A stretch of DNA of 64,000 bases from Arenibacter hampyeongensis (GTDB taxonomy: Bacteria > Bacteroidota > Bacteroidia > Flavobacteriales > Flavobacteriaceae). A program made the translations under genes and the position numbers. Shown in pieces: positions 1 to 9,126 of the stretch. Numbering within the stretch: the stretch's first letter is position 1; each line of letters begins with the position of its first letter. Under the pieces are notes generated by a model, which was given only the letters and a program-made list of their open reading frames with translations, searched no databases and was not told the origin of the DNA. The stretch covers positions 140,318 to 204,317 of the forward strand of contig NZ_PIOB01000008.1 of assembly GCF_002909255.1 (NCBI RefSeq), in the 5' to 3' direction.

Positions 1-402
1 GGTTGGATTACCTCGGGAATACAATTTACTGGAGAATTCACTTATAAATTCGATTTCCCTCTGCTCCTTACGTAGGATAAGACTTTTGACCCCTTCCGTA
101 AATTGATGCAGTTTAAACTTGGCATCGGAACCCTTAAGTTCCTCATAGGTTCCATGGGCCAAAACGGATTGCCAATTGTTTGATGATTTTATTTCCTCCA
201 CCAACAGGGAAACGGCATTGTTTTTTCGCATGGCATCTATCTTATGGCCATCTGCTGAGTAACTTATTAATGAATGATCTTCCTTATCATAAAAATAAGT
301 TATAGAAAGGACATAAGGTTGGTGCTGGGATATATATCCCAAGTGACCCGTGTAATTATCCTTAAGTAATCGTATACTCTCGCTAGCGGTTAAATTTGTC
401 AT
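1..402 (-). CDS. Pyridoxamine 5'-phosphate oxidase-family FMN-binding protein (partial, cut by window edge)
   Basis: An uninterrupted minus-strand frame runs from an ATG at 400-402 to base 1, giving 134 residues with no stop, so the gene continues to the left. The protein opens MTNLTASESIRLL and then shows a split-barrel pattern: a short strand with DNYTGHLGYIS, a strand PYVLSITYFYD, then SYSADGHKIDAMRKNNAVSLLVEE, and VLAHGTYEEL. This order (low-molecular-weight flavin-nucleotide binder, including the NimA-like branch) is typical of small cytoplasmic FMN proteins. These reduce or sequester flavin or nitro-compounds; the exact substrate cannot be told. The assignment rests on the barrel pattern only. 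A true PdxH is unlikely because the N-terminal PdxH signature is missing. Confidence 0.7.
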   Translation of the reverse strand, partial: MTNLTASESIRLLKDNYTGHLGYISQHQPYVLSITYFYDKEDHSLISYSADGHKIDAMRKNNAVSLLVEEIKSSNNWQSVLAHGTYEELKGSDAKFKLHQFTEGVKSLILRKEQREIEFISEFSSKLYSRGNPT

Positions 403-681
403 ATTCCTTTTTAAATAATCTATAAACTCCCTTAGTAGCTGTTGCAAGGGAATGTTCCATAAAACATTCCTAGTCAGGCTTGATAAGATCAAATCTAGTT
501 CCTTCTTTTCGGGTAAAATATGATATCCGTCAGTTGTTATTCCCCTAAGTAGGTGTTTTCTTATTTATTAATGGCAGAATGACCTAAGTCATTGTAGTGG
601 CCTTAAAAGCGGGGTAATTTTCACCTCATGAATGGTTATACGTTCATGTGAACACTAATTATTAATCTAAAATAATTGATC

Positions 682-1191
682 ATGAAAAAATTGCTATTTG
701 GTTTATTAGCTTTTGGACTAACCACCCTTGCCTATTCTCAAATTATTCCTACGGTGGAGCTATCGGAGGTAACCGTTTATGCCACGAACTACAAGTATCT
801 GAACAATGTAAACACCGAAGAGGTGGCCTCAATACCTGTGAAGCTTTTGCAGCAAAAGGTGGCAACCTATGATATTAAGAGTTCAGAATACTATCAAGAT
901 GATTACGACCTTTACAATATTACCTTCTTTATCCCCGAAGGTAAAATACTTGCCGCTTACGATAAGGATGGGAAGTTATTGCGCACTGCCGAAAAATTTA
1001 AGGATATAAATCTGCCCAGCACTATAAAGAGCGCAATTGCAGACCGTTTTCCTGGATGGACTATTACTAAGGATATTTATGTAGTTTCCTATATAGATCC
1101 CGTAGGTGCTAAGAAGACCTATAAACTGAAATTGGAGAACGAAGATAAAATGCTGCGGGTAAAGCTGGATGAAACAGGAAAATTTCTATAA
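682..1191 (+). CDS. Small secreted PepSY-like protein
   Basis: A 169-residue protein with a clear Sec signal peptide (MKKLLFGLLAFGLTTLAYSQ, cleaved after about residue 20). The mature part is mixed alpha/beta. Its C-terminal half, with DRFPGWTITKD and then YKLKLENEDKMLRVKLDETG, resembles the PepSY-like (DUF2874-type) repeats of periplasmic Bacteroidota proteins, where a helix FPGW is followed by two strands. The function of this family is not established. The ATG at 682 was preferred over an in-frame TTG at 676 because it puts the lysines directly at the signal-peptide start. No close operon partner: 389 bases separate it from the next gene. Confidence 0.65.
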   Translation: MKKLLFGLLAFGLTTLAYSQIIPTVELSEVTVYATNYKYLNNVNTEEVASIPVKLLQQKVATYDIKSSEYYQDDYDLYNITFFIPEGKILAAYDKDGKLLRTAEKFKDINLPSTIKSAIADRFPGWTITKDIYVVSYIDPVGAKKTYKLKLENEDKMLRVKLDETGKFL

Positions 1192-1580
1192 GCGGTAAGC
1201 ACATTCACCGGCGCATATATTAAATTGGGATAAAAGTAAAAGATTTAGTTTCCAAATTAAGTTAATGGACATTTTCAAGACGGTGGGTCTGAGATTCCCG
1301 TTTTGGTAATGTCCTTTTACGTTGGGTAAGTTGTAACTTCATTTTATATGCTGTCTATTGAATGTGTCTAAATGAATTGCAGGCAATCCGCGTTGTGAAA
1401 TAAGGATTGGGGTCAAGAAGTCTAAAAACTGTAATGCATTCAATTCTATGATCAAGAGCTTTATTGGAGGAAATCCAACAAAATTATTGTGAATAACCCC
1501 AATGATTAAAACTTTATGACATTTCTCATAGTCTCCATGGTTTAATTCCCTTTATTTTGAACTAGCCTAACTTAATATCA
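1192..1580. other. Intergenic region without a gene
   Basis: 389 bases with no convincing open frame. The only structure seen is a weak inverted repeat, ggacatt at 1267-1273 and aatgtcc at 1308-1314, followed by four T residues. It might end transcription of the PepSY-like gene. The right end should hold the promoter of the ABC export operon, but no clean TAnnTTTG element was found. Confidence 0.4.
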
Positions 1581-2663
1581 ATGAGGAATTTTTTCTGGAT
1601 AAATTTTCTTTTTCTTTTCATATCCTGTGGAAGCCAACAAGAAAAGATATTCCCTGCTAAACAGCATTTAACGGAATCGGTCTATGCTTCCGTAACCGTG
1701 CAACCAGATAGTCTTTATCAGGCCTATGCCCCCGTGGGCGGTATTTTGGACTTTAATTTATTGGAGGAAGGCGATATGGTAATAAAGGGAACTCCAATTG
1801 TTCAGATTGTTAATAACACTCCGAAACTCAATTCTGATAATGCCCGCTTGGCACTCGAAATGGCCCAGGCAAATTATTCAGGAAGTTCAGCGGTATTGAG
1901 TTCTTTGGAAGATGAGATCCAATCGGCCACCTTAACCTTTAAAAACGACTCCATGAACTTTATAAGGCAAAGGAGGCTTTGGGATCAAAATATTGGATCA
2001 AAATTGGAGTTCGAGAACCGAAAGTTGGCGTTTGAAATTTCAGGAAATAATTTGAAGCAGTTGAAGAACAATTATGTCCTAACTAGGAAGGAACTGGCTA
2101 CCAAAGTGCAACAGGCCAGAAACAACTATGCCAGCTCAAAGATCTCTACCCAGGATTTTACCGTAGCCAGTAAAATTAAAGGTAAGGTCTATGCCCTTTA
2201 TAAAGACCCAGGGGAAATAGTAAACACTATGGAACCATTGGCGGCTGTAGGTAGTGCCTCTGATTTTATTATTGAATTGTTGATAGATGAGGTCGATATC
2301 GTAAAATTGGATTTGGGTAAGAATGTGCTGATTACTTTGGATGCATATGGAGATCAGGTTTTTGAAGCTAAATTGAATAAAATATATCCCAAAAAAGATG
2401 AACGTTCACAGACCTTTAAAGCGGAGGCAATTTTTAACGATCCTCCAAAGTCCCTTTTCCCTGGTTTGGCCGGAGAGGCCAATATAATTATTTTCCAAAA
2501 GGAGGAGGCCTTGACCATACCCAAGGAGTATTTGATGGAAGGGAATAAAGTGAGGACCGTAGACGGATTGGTTGATGTTGTTTTGGGACTTCAAAATTTA
2601 GATCGTGTTGAAATTTTGGAGGGTATTACCGAGACCACAGAAATTCTAAAACCTGAGGAATGA
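1581..2663 (+). CDS. HlyD/MacA-type periplasmic adaptor lipoprotein of an ABC exporter
   Basis: A 360-residue membrane-fusion (adaptor) protein. The N-terminus is a lipoprotein signal with the lipobox LFISC (Cys16), so it is probably anchored in the inner membrane by lipid. It has a biotinyl-lipoyl-like strand pair (PVGGILDFNLLEEGDMV, about residues 50-66), a long helical hairpin (about 85-180), then a second lipoyl half and a beta-barrel (GKVYALYKDPGEIV; VLITLDAYGDQ; FPGLAGEANI). The adaptor bridges an inner-membrane permease to an outer-membrane channel. Its last four bases overlap the start of the FtsX permease (ATGA), which indicates translational coupling. No TolC gene sits next to this operon. 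Confidence 0.88.
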   Translation: MRNFFWINFLFLFISCGSQQEKIFPAKQHLTESVYASVTVQPDSLYQAYAPVGGILDFNLLEEGDMVIKGTPIVQIVNNTPKLNSDNARLALEMAQANYSGSSAVLSSLEDEIQSATLTFKNDSMNFIRQRRLWDQNIGSKLEFENRKLAFEISGNNLKQLKNNYVLTRKELATKVQQARNNYASSKISTQDFTVASKIKGKVYALYKDPGEIVNTMEPLAAVGSASDFIIELLIDEVDIVKLDLGKNVLITLDAYGDQVFEAKLNKIYPKKDERSQTFKAEAIFNDPPKSLFPGLAGEANIIIFQKEEALTIPKEYLMEGNKVRTVDGLVDVVLGLQNLDRVEILEGITETTEILKPEE

Positions 2664-3922
2664 TCAATTGGAAAGTCATATTGAACATTGCCAAAACCCA
2701 TCTGCTCACCAAGATGAAATCTACGGTTACGGCTGCGTTGGGAGTTACCTTTGGTATTGGGGCCTATATTACTTTGGTGGGTTTTATGACCGGACTTAAT
2801 CAAATGTTGGACAGCCTTATTTTAAACCAAACTCCACATATCCATATCTACAATGAAATAGAACCCTCAAAAAAACAGCCTATAGCCTTATACCAGGAAT
2901 TTGAGAATGCTTTTAATGTGGTCAGTTCTGTTAAGCCCAAACAAAGTCAAAAGAAAATTCACAACGGACTCCCCATTCTAAATTATTTAAAAAAGGACAA
3001 GAATGTATTAGGGGCCACTTCCCAACTTAGGGCACAGATTTTTTATCTCTCGGGATCCATAGAATTGGGAGGAAACTTAATAGGTGTGGATATTATGGAG
3101 GAGGCGAGACTTTCCAATATTGGGGACTATGTTGTAGAGGGCACTGCGGAAGATTTAAGAAATAGTGAAAATGGTATTCTTTTGGGTGCGGGTCTAGCAA
3201 AAAAAATGTCGCTCAAAAAAGGTGATCGGGTTCAGGTTAGTACCATAAAGGGAGATGTTTTTCCTTTAAAAATAGTGGGTATATATCAGAGTGGCATAGC
3301 CGAAATAGATAACATTCAAAGTTATGCCAATCTCAAGACCGTGCAACGTATTCTGGGAGAAGCCCCGAACTATATCACGGATATTAATGTGAAATTGTAT
3401 AATATTGAGGAAGCTACCGCCATGGCGCAAAGTTTGGGGAAGAAGTTTCAAGTTAAGGCCACTGATATTAATGAGGCCAATGCCCAGTTTGAAACTGGTT
3501 CAAATATCCGAAATCTAATAACCTATGCCGTTTCCATAACCTTATTGATAGTGGCTGGCTTTGGAATCTATAATATCCTTAATATGCTTATCTATGAAAA
3601 AATGAAGGATATAGCAATTCTGAAAGCTACTGGGTTTTCGGGAACCGATGTACAACTTATATTTATGAGTCAGGCCATGATCATTGGTGCCGTGGGGGGT
3701 ATTCTTGGACTTATTCTTGGATTTGTACTTTCCAAACTAATAGATAATGTAGCATTTGAAACCGAGGCATTGCCAACTATTACCACATACCCCATAAATT
3801 ACAATATATGGTATTATATCATCGGCATTTCCTTTGCCCTTATATCTACCTTTATAGCTGGTTGGTTACCTTCCAATAAAGCAAAACGCATAGACCCGGT
3901 GCGGATTATTAGGGGAACTTAA
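2660..3922 (+). CDS. FtsX/MacB-type ABC transporter permease
   Basis: A 420-residue permease with the FtsX-like plan: one N-terminal membrane segment (about residues 20-45), a large periplasmic MacB core domain (about 50-270), and three C-terminal membrane segments (about 285-310, 330-360, 380-405). The last loop carries the usual FtsX hallmark of an acidic/basic cytoplasmic stretch (IYEKMKDIAILKATGFSGTD), and the C-terminus ends PSNKAKRIDPVRIIRG, both typical of MacB and LolC/E proteins. MacB-like permeases are mechanotransducers that move substrate from the periplasm through the adaptor. It overlaps the adaptor gene by four bases and is followed by its ATPase after nine bases. The exported substrate is unknown. 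Confidence 0.9.
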   Translation: MINWKVILNIAKTHLLTKMKSTVTAALGVTFGIGAYITLVGFMTGLNQMLDSLILNQTPHIHIYNEIEPSKKQPIALYQEFENAFNVVSSVKPKQSQKKIHNGLPILNYLKKDKNVLGATSQLRAQIFYLSGSIELGGNLIGVDIMEEARLSNIGDYVVEGTAEDLRNSENGILLGAGLAKKMSLKKGDRVQVSTIKGDVFPLKIVGIYQSGIAEIDNIQSYANLKTVQRILGEAPNYITDINVKLYNIEEATAMAQSLGKKFQVKATDINEANAQFETGSNIRNLITYAVSITLLIVAGFGIYNILNMLIYEKMKDIAILKATGFSGTDVQLIFMSQAMIIGAVGGILGLILGFVLSKLIDNVAFETEALPTITTYPINYNIWYYIIGISFALISTFIAGWLPSNKAKRIDPVRIIRGT

Positions 3923-3931
3923 GCAATAATA

Positions 3932-4606
3932 ATGGAGCTCGTTCTAGAAACTAAAAAAATTAATAAATACTTTGATAAGCCGGTGAAATTTCATGTGCTC
4001 AAGGATATTTCCTTTGATATAAAGAAAGGCGAATTTGCTTCGATCATGGGGAAATCTGGTTCTGGGAAATCTACCCTCTTGTATATTCTTTCTACTATGG
4101 ATACCGATTATACGGGAGATCTCTACCTAAATAATACATTAATTACAGGACAGAAGCATCAAGAACTTTCCAGAATTCGCAATAAACATATCGGCTTTGT
4201 ATTCCAGTTCCATTATTTATTGTCCGAATTCAGTGTGCTTGAAAATGTTATGTTACCTGCCAAAAAATTGGCAGAGAAGTCCTTGGCCGAAATAGAACAC
4301 GACGCTATGGAAAAATTAAAAATGTTGGACATAGAAAAGTTGGCCCATCAACGTGCCTCAAGGATATCGGGTGGTGAAAAACAGCGGGTGGCCATAGCCA
4401 GGGCTTTGATAAACAATCCTTCTATTCTGATGGGCGACGAACCTACCGGAAATTTGGATAGTCATAATTCTGAAAACGTCTTCAGTATTTTTAAACGGCT
4501 AAAAGAGGAGGAAGGCCTATCCCTTTTGATTGTGACCCATGATGAGGATTTTGCCAAACGTACCGATCGCATTATCCAAATGGAGGATGGGCGTATCTTG
4601 GATTAA
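3932..4606 (+). CDS. ABC transporter ATP-binding protein (LolD/MacB class)
   Basis: A complete 224-residue nucleotide-binding subunit. Walker A GKSGSGKST is at residues 40-48, the Q-loop glutamine is near residue 92 (FVFQF), the ABC signature ISGGEKQ is at 145-151, and Walker B (ILMGDEP, Asp169-Glu170) and an H-loop (VTHDED) follow. FVFQFHYLL plus TGNLDS is characteristic of the LolD/MacB/FtsE group. It is the last gene of the three-gene operon and would power the FtsX permease directly upstream. It might also serve the second FtsX permease at 60.4-61.8 kb, which lacks an adjacent ATPase, but that is only a guess. Confidence 0.93.
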   Translation: MELVLETKKINKYFDKPVKFHVLKDISFDIKKGEFASIMGKSGSGKSTLLYILSTMDTDYTGDLYLNNTLITGQKHQELSRIRNKHIGFVFQFHYLLSEFSVLENVMLPAKKLAEKSLAEIEHDAMEKLKMLDIEKLAHQRASRISGGEKQRVAIARALINNPSILMGDEPTGNLDSHNSENVFSIFKRLKEEEGLSLLIVTHDEDFAKRTDRIIQMEDGRILD

Positions 4607-4644
4607 ATCTACTTGACCTGAACTTATATGGTTCTGCAAAAAGT

Positions 4645-6021
4645 CTATTTAAAATCATTGGGATGTGGATGTTTCCAAGGAGCACGATAATCCCTTTGCA
4701 AAAGTGCCGTTGCTTCTGCATCATTGACCACTATTATGTTTTTAGGGTCATAAATTAACGGCCTACCTGTGGTCATTGCCATATTGGCCAAAATACAGCT
4801 GGCCGTAGACACATGGCCTTCCCGAATATCGGCAATGGGCAAAGTGCCCTTATCAATTGCGGCAAGAAAATCCAACATATGTAATCTGGTGGCAGGCGCT
4901 GCGTTTAATTCTATATCTTTTTCCGTAAGGTCCTCTGGAAATTTTTCTTTTTCATAAATAACGTCCATATGTATCTTTTCTCCATCCCCATGCGGAACAA
5001 AGTCAGCCCTCATGGTGCTGCCGGACAAAGTTCCTTTCTCCCCATATAGTTTAAAAGACCATGGGTAATCGGGGTCTGCAGGCGTTCCCCAGCTTCTATG
5101 CTGCCATACGCAGTTCAGATCTTCATATTCAAATATTGCGGTCTGTGTATCGGCTATATTGGATTTACCGTCCTTTTGCACATAGATTCCTCCGGTAGAA
5201 CTAATTCTTTTTGGCCAATCCAGCTCCAGCATCCAACGTACGGTATCCAGCATGTGTACGCACATATCGCCCATAATGCCATTGCCGTATTCCATAAAGG
5301 TGCGCCACCAACGTCTGTGGGGAATTCCATCATAAGGTCGTAGGGGTGCGGGACCGGTCCACATTTCATAATCCAAAAAATTAGGAACACTCTCTATTGG
5401 TGGATTGCCATTGGCTCGCATATGATAGTAACAACACATTTCGACATGGGAAATTTTACCCAATAAGCCAGCATCGACTATATTTTTTTTGGCATCAATT
5501 AGGTGGGGAGTACTTTTGCGCTGGGTTCCTACCTGAACTACCCTGTTGTATTTTCTGGCGGCAGCAACCATGGCTTCCCCTTCAAGAACATCAACACTTA
5601 TTGGTTTTTGTACATAAACATGGGCGCCAGATTTTAAAGCTTCTATAGCCTGTAGTGCATGCCAATGATCAGGGGTGCCAATAAGCACAATGTCCAAATC
5701 TTTTTCTGCCAGCATATTTCTATAATCCTTGTAGGTTCTAGGAGCTTTTCCTGAGGGTTGTCTAAGTTGTATCAGGTTGGCTGCTTCCTTAAGCAAACGC
5801 TCGTCCACGTCACAAATGGAAACAACATTTACATTGGTTACTTGCATAAGCCTAAAAAGGTCACTTTTTCCATACCAGCCTGTTCCGATCAATCCAACAC
5901 GTAACGGTTTATCCCGATATAGGAGTTCCATGCCATACGATCCAAAGGAGGAAAGTGCCAAGGATGCTGCAGCGCCCTTTAAAAAGTGTCTTCTATTGAT
6001 ATTAAAAATCTTGGTGTCCAT
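4645..6021 (-). CDS. Tat-exported Gfo/Idh/MocA family oxidoreductase
   Basis: A 458-residue protein with a twin-arginine signal (NRRHFLKGAAASLALSSFG), so it should be exported folded, with its dinucleotide bound. A Rossmann fold follows: GLIGTGWYGKSD, DVDERL, then VLIGTPDHWHALQAIEA. YVQKPISVDV replaces the usual EKP motif of the family, as is common in secreted members from this phylum. The C-terminal domain holds GNGIMGDMCVHMLDTVRW, which carries the substrate-pocket Asp and His pattern. The reaction is probably NAD(P)-dependent redox at a sugar hydroxyl. The start at 6021 is chosen because the Tat motif begins there; an open extension to 6123 is AT-rich and unlike a signal. It converges on the ABC operon. 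Confidence 0.82.
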   Translation of the reverse strand: MDTKIFNINRRHFLKGAAASLALSSFGSYGMELLYRDKPLRVGLIGTGWYGKSDLFRLMQVTNVNVVSICDVDERLLKEAANLIQLRQPSGKAPRTYKDYRNMLAEKDLDIVLIGTPDHWHALQAIEALKSGAHVYVQKPISVDVLEGEAMVAAARKYNRVVQVGTQRKSTPHLIDAKKNIVDAGLLGKISHVEMCCYYHMRANGNPPIESVPNFLDYEMWTGPAPLRPYDGIPHRRWWRTFMEYGNGIMGDMCVHMLDTVRWMLELDWPKRISSTGGIYVQKDGKSNIADTQTAIFEYEDLNCVWQHRSWGTPADPDYPWSFKLYGEKGTLSGSTMRADFVPHGDGEKIHMDVIYEKEKFPEDLTEKDIELNAAPATRLHMLDFLAAIDKGTLPIADIREGHVSTASCILANMAMTTGRPLIYDPKNIIVVNDAEATALLQRDYRAPWKHPHPNDFK

Positions 6022-6139
6022 GGTTAGGTGATTTATGGGATTGGTTGTTAATTGGTTCTCAAAAATTACAAAATAACTTTGCTTCTTTCGGTAAATTTTA
6101 TAAAATATCCCAAAATAGGTCATATTTCCATATAGGTCC

Positions 6140-6850
6140 TCAGCTTTTTTGTTGTTTTTTTATTTGGTTCATGATATCTTCCATCATCTCCACCTGTATT
6201 TGTTGAATGTTTAATAGTTCCTGTTGTTGATGAATTATAAGGTGGTCCAACTTCTCGTGTAATATTCGAATTTCCAGTTCGGCTTTTAAATTTACCATAT
6301 AATCCTGCTTGGAACGTTCCCTATCCTTTTCCTCCTGTCTATTTTGGCTCATCATTATCACGGGGGCTTGCAAAGCCGCCAAACATGATAAAATTAAATT
6401 CAAAAGGATAAAAGGGTAGGGGTCAAATCCCTTATCCATTAGGAAAATAATATTGATGACCATCCAAATAAAGATAAATACGGCAAAAAGTATTATGAAT
6501 TTCCAACTTCCACCGAAGGTAGCTACTTTATCTGCCAGGCGTTGTCCAAAGGAATATTCAGTTGATTCATCCAATAATTCCCTTTGGGTCGTAATTATTT
6601 TTTCCTGCTGGATCGTCTTTAGTACATCCTCCTCCAAGTTGGACAACTCGCCTACCTCACGGATGAGGTAGTCCGAAAGGTATTTTTGACGATATGAATT
6701 GAGTTCGGATACTGCAATGGATTTTTTCGAATTTATTTCTGGATGTTCTTTTTGGATAAGATCCATTATAGATTTTCGAATTGTTTTTACAGGAACCTGT
6801 TCGCTGGTCGGAAATTCTTTTAGGGAAATGGCGCTTGTAAAGGTCTTCAT
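6140..6850 (-). CDS. DUF1003 membrane protein
   Basis: A 236-residue inner-membrane protein. After about 105 soluble residues comes the DUF1003 hallmark: FGQRLADKVATFGGSW, a first membrane segment (IILFAVFIFIWMVINIIF), a short loop FDPYPF, and a second segment (ILLNLILSCLAALQAPVIMM) that ends in SQNRQEEKDRERS. A long charged coiled-coil tail follows (about residues 185-236, with HEKLDHLIIHQQQELL). DUF1003 has no established function. The gene stands 118 bases upstream of the Gfo/Idh/MocA gene on the same strand and is divergent from the APC permease, so the two may be co-transcribed. Confidence 0.85.
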   Translation of the reverse strand: MKTFTSAISLKEFPTSEQVPVKTIRKSIMDLIQKEHPEINSKKSIAVSELNSYRQKYLSDYLIREVGELSNLEEDVLKTIQQEKIITTQRELLDESTEYSFGQRLADKVATFGGSWKFIILFAVFIFIWMVINIIFLMDKGFDPYPFILLNLILSCLAALQAPVIMMSQNRQEEKDRERSKQDYMVNLKAELEIRILHEKLDHLIIHQQQELLNIQQIQVEMMEDIMNQIKKQQKS

Positions 6851-6962
6851 GGGTAGCGTATTTTGTATCTTAAATGTAACGTTTTTTCTACCTCATTTAA
6901 ACAAATTGTACTTGTTTTACACCTATCTTTAGTTAAGGTTTCTTTTTTCAAATAATGATTCA

Positions 6963-8693
6963 ATGAAGAAAAAATTAAATCAACTGGAAGCCACGGCTAT
7001 ATGTGGAAACGACATTAGCTCCTCTTGTTTATATGTTTCAGCATTGGCCATCGTATATTCAGGGCAGTATGCCTGGATTTCTCTTTTGGTGGTTGCTCTA
7101 GTGCTATTCCTTTTTAGAAAAATTTATGGTGAGGTGGTGGGGGCATTGCCTTTGAACGGAGGTGCCTATAATGCCCTTTTGAATACCACCAAAAAGTCGA
7201 CGGCATCACTTGCAGCCGCTTTGACCGTTCTTTCTTATATGGCAACTGCTGTGATATCGGCAAGTGAGGCTGTAAAGTATGCTAACAGCATATTGAACTT
7301 TATTCCGGTCTTGCCAGTAAGCATAATCCTGATGTTTTGTTTTATGGGCTTGGTTATCATCGGTATTGGCGAATCTTCCAAGGTGGCAATAATCATTTTC
7401 ATATTTCATTTAATTTCATTGACATTATTGTGCGCCTTCTGTATTGTCTACTTTGCGGAAAATGGGTTTGAAACCCTATTCTCAAATTTTAGGACTCCGT
7501 TGGAGGGCAGTATATTTAGCGCCTTGTTTTTAGGGTTTTCGGCGGCTATGTTGGGGATTAGTGGTTTTGAAAGTTCGGCCAATTATGTTGAGGAACAGAA
7601 GGAAGGCATATTTCCAAAGACCTTGCGCAATATGTGGGTGGTAGTAACCATTTTTAATCCATTGATCGCTTTTTTGGCCCTTGCCATAATCCCCATTAAA
7701 TTTATCGAAACCAATCAAGATGCCCTACTCTCCCATATGGCAGATATTTCCGGAGGCAATTGGCTTTCCTTACTAGTGGGTATAGACGCAGCTTTGGTTT
7801 TAAGTGGTGCCGTGCTTACTTCCTTTGTAGGTGTGGGTGGACTTATGGAACGAATGGCATTGGACCGAATTTTGCCCAAATTTTTATTGAAGAAAAATAG
7901 GGCTGGCAGCTCTTATATGATTTATACCTTGTTCTTTTTTTTATGTGTGTCCATATTATTGGTAACCCAAGGAAACCTGGCAAAATTGGCAGGGGTTTAT
8001 ACCATAGCCTTTTTATCGGTGATGGTATTGTTCGGAATTGGTAACATGATGCTTAAAATAAATAGGGCGAAATTACCACGTCCGGAACGATCTAGTTGGT
8101 TGGGACTTATAATAGCTATACTAGCGGTAATGGCTGCCATGGCCGGTAACATTATATTAAACCCTTCCTATTTGGGGATATTTACAGAATATCTCATTCC
8201 CACCCTACTTGTAGTGTTTTTCATGTTGTACCGCACCTATATTTTTAGAGGATTTCTTGATATTTTAAGTTTTGTCTTTCCCGATAGGGGCCAACTTTTT
8301 AAGACCTTGAACGTCCATACCAAAAAATTACTTGCGGCAATTAATAAGCAACAGTTTGTTTTTTTTACAAACCACGATGATGTGGCTACCTTAAATAAGG
8401 TGATGCTTTACATTAAAAATAATGAACCAACCAGGATACTTAAAATTGTAGCTGTTGTGGATGAGAATCATATTATAGCACCCAAATTGAAGGAGGATAT
8501 TAAGGTGTTGGATCGTGCCTACCCCGATATTCATATTCATTTTGTTGAGGAGAAGGGAGTGTTTGGTCCAGAGAAAATTAAGGAATTGTCCAAGCGTTGG
8601 AAAATTCCCACCAACTTCATGTTTATAGGTTCACCGGGTGATAAATTTCCCTATAAAATTCAAGAATTGGGAGATGTAAGACTTATTATTTAA
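6963..8693 (+). CDS. APC superfamily amino acid/polyamine permease
   Basis: A 576-residue integral membrane protein. Roughly the first 430 residues hold about 12 hydrophobic segments, starting with ATAICGNDISSSCLYVSALA. This is the first-helix pattern of APC transporters with its glycine-rich unwound segment. GALPLNGGAYNALLN also fits the family. The last 140 or so residues are soluble and contain alternating strands and helices (TRILKIVAVVDENHII; HFVEEKGVFGPEKIKEL), perhaps a regulatory domain. Substrate cannot be read off; amino acids are usual. It stands alone, 112 bases from the divergent DUF1003 gene. A near-consensus minus-7 element TATCTTTA lies at 6924-6931. Confidence 0.85.
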   Translation: MKKKLNQLEATAICGNDISSSCLYVSALAIVYSGQYAWISLLVVALVLFLFRKIYGEVVGALPLNGGAYNALLNTTKKSTASLAAALTVLSYMATAVISASEAVKYANSILNFIPVLPVSIILMFCFMGLVIIGIGESSKVAIIIFIFHLISLTLLCAFCIVYFAENGFETLFSNFRTPLEGSIFSALFLGFSAAMLGISGFESSANYVEEQKEGIFPKTLRNMWVVVTIFNPLIAFLALAIIPIKFIETNQDALLSHMADISGGNWLSLLVGIDAALVLSGAVLTSFVGVGGLMERMALDRILPKFLLKKNRAGSSYMIYTLFFFLCVSILLVTQGNLAKLAGVYTIAFLSVMVLFGIGNMMLKINRAKLPRPERSSWLGLIIAILAVMAAMAGNIILNPSYLGIFTEYLIPTLLVVFFMLYRTYIFRGFLDILSFVFPDRGQLFKTLNVHTKKLLAAINKQQFVFFTNHDDVATLNKVMLYIKNNEPTRILKIVAVVDENHIIAPKLKEDIKVLDRAYPDIHIHFVEEKGVFGPEKIKELSKRWKIPTNFMFIGSPGDKFPYKIQELGDVRLII

Positions 8694-8847
8694 GACAATT
8701 GGATATTAGCTTTAGAAGTTATGGAAATTCTTGCCATCGTTTTTTCCTATTTTTTGTAAATTTATATAAGGTCTAGAATCGATAAATGAGGACCGCTTTT
8801 AAAGGGTGGAGAACCTGTTTATTCTTTTTATTTAACATAAATTAATT

Positions 8848-9105
8848 ATGAGTATTATATCAGAAAATGTAATTCCCGGTAATCACGGGAAAGTCTTTGG
8901 AACAAATGCGAAAGAAGCAAGCGACCTAAAGAGGATTGAGGATAACTTGTTAAAAATTGATGGTCTTAAAAATGTAATTTTTAGTGATAGTTATCCTGTA
9001 GAGTTTACAGTGCATACTACGAAGATGGTGGAAATAAAGGAAATTGAAAAGATGGTTAGGGGATTAGGGTTTCATGCTATTCCTAAGGGGTTGTTCTCTT
9101 TATAA
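8848..9105 (+). CDS. Small HMA-like protein without CxxC
   Basis: An 85-residue soluble protein. The pattern strand-helix (KEASDLKRIEDNLLKIDGL), strands (NVIFSDSYPVEFTVHT) and helix (VEIKEIEKMVRGLGFHAIP) matches the ferredoxin-like fold of heavy-metal-associated (HMA) domains. The metal-binding CxxC is absent, and the protein contains no cysteine at all, so it should not bind copper in the usual way. The role is unknown. The gene is isolated and is followed 21 bases later by the end of the convergent debranching-enzyme gene. A similar cysteine-free HMA-like protein lies at 40776-40991. Confidence 0.6.
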   Translation: MSIISENVIPGNHGKVFGTNAKEASDLKRIEDNLLKIDGLKNVIFSDSYPVEFTVHTTKMVEIKEIEKMVRGLGFHAIPKGLFSL

Positions 9106-9126
9106 TGAGATAATAAAAAAAATGTT

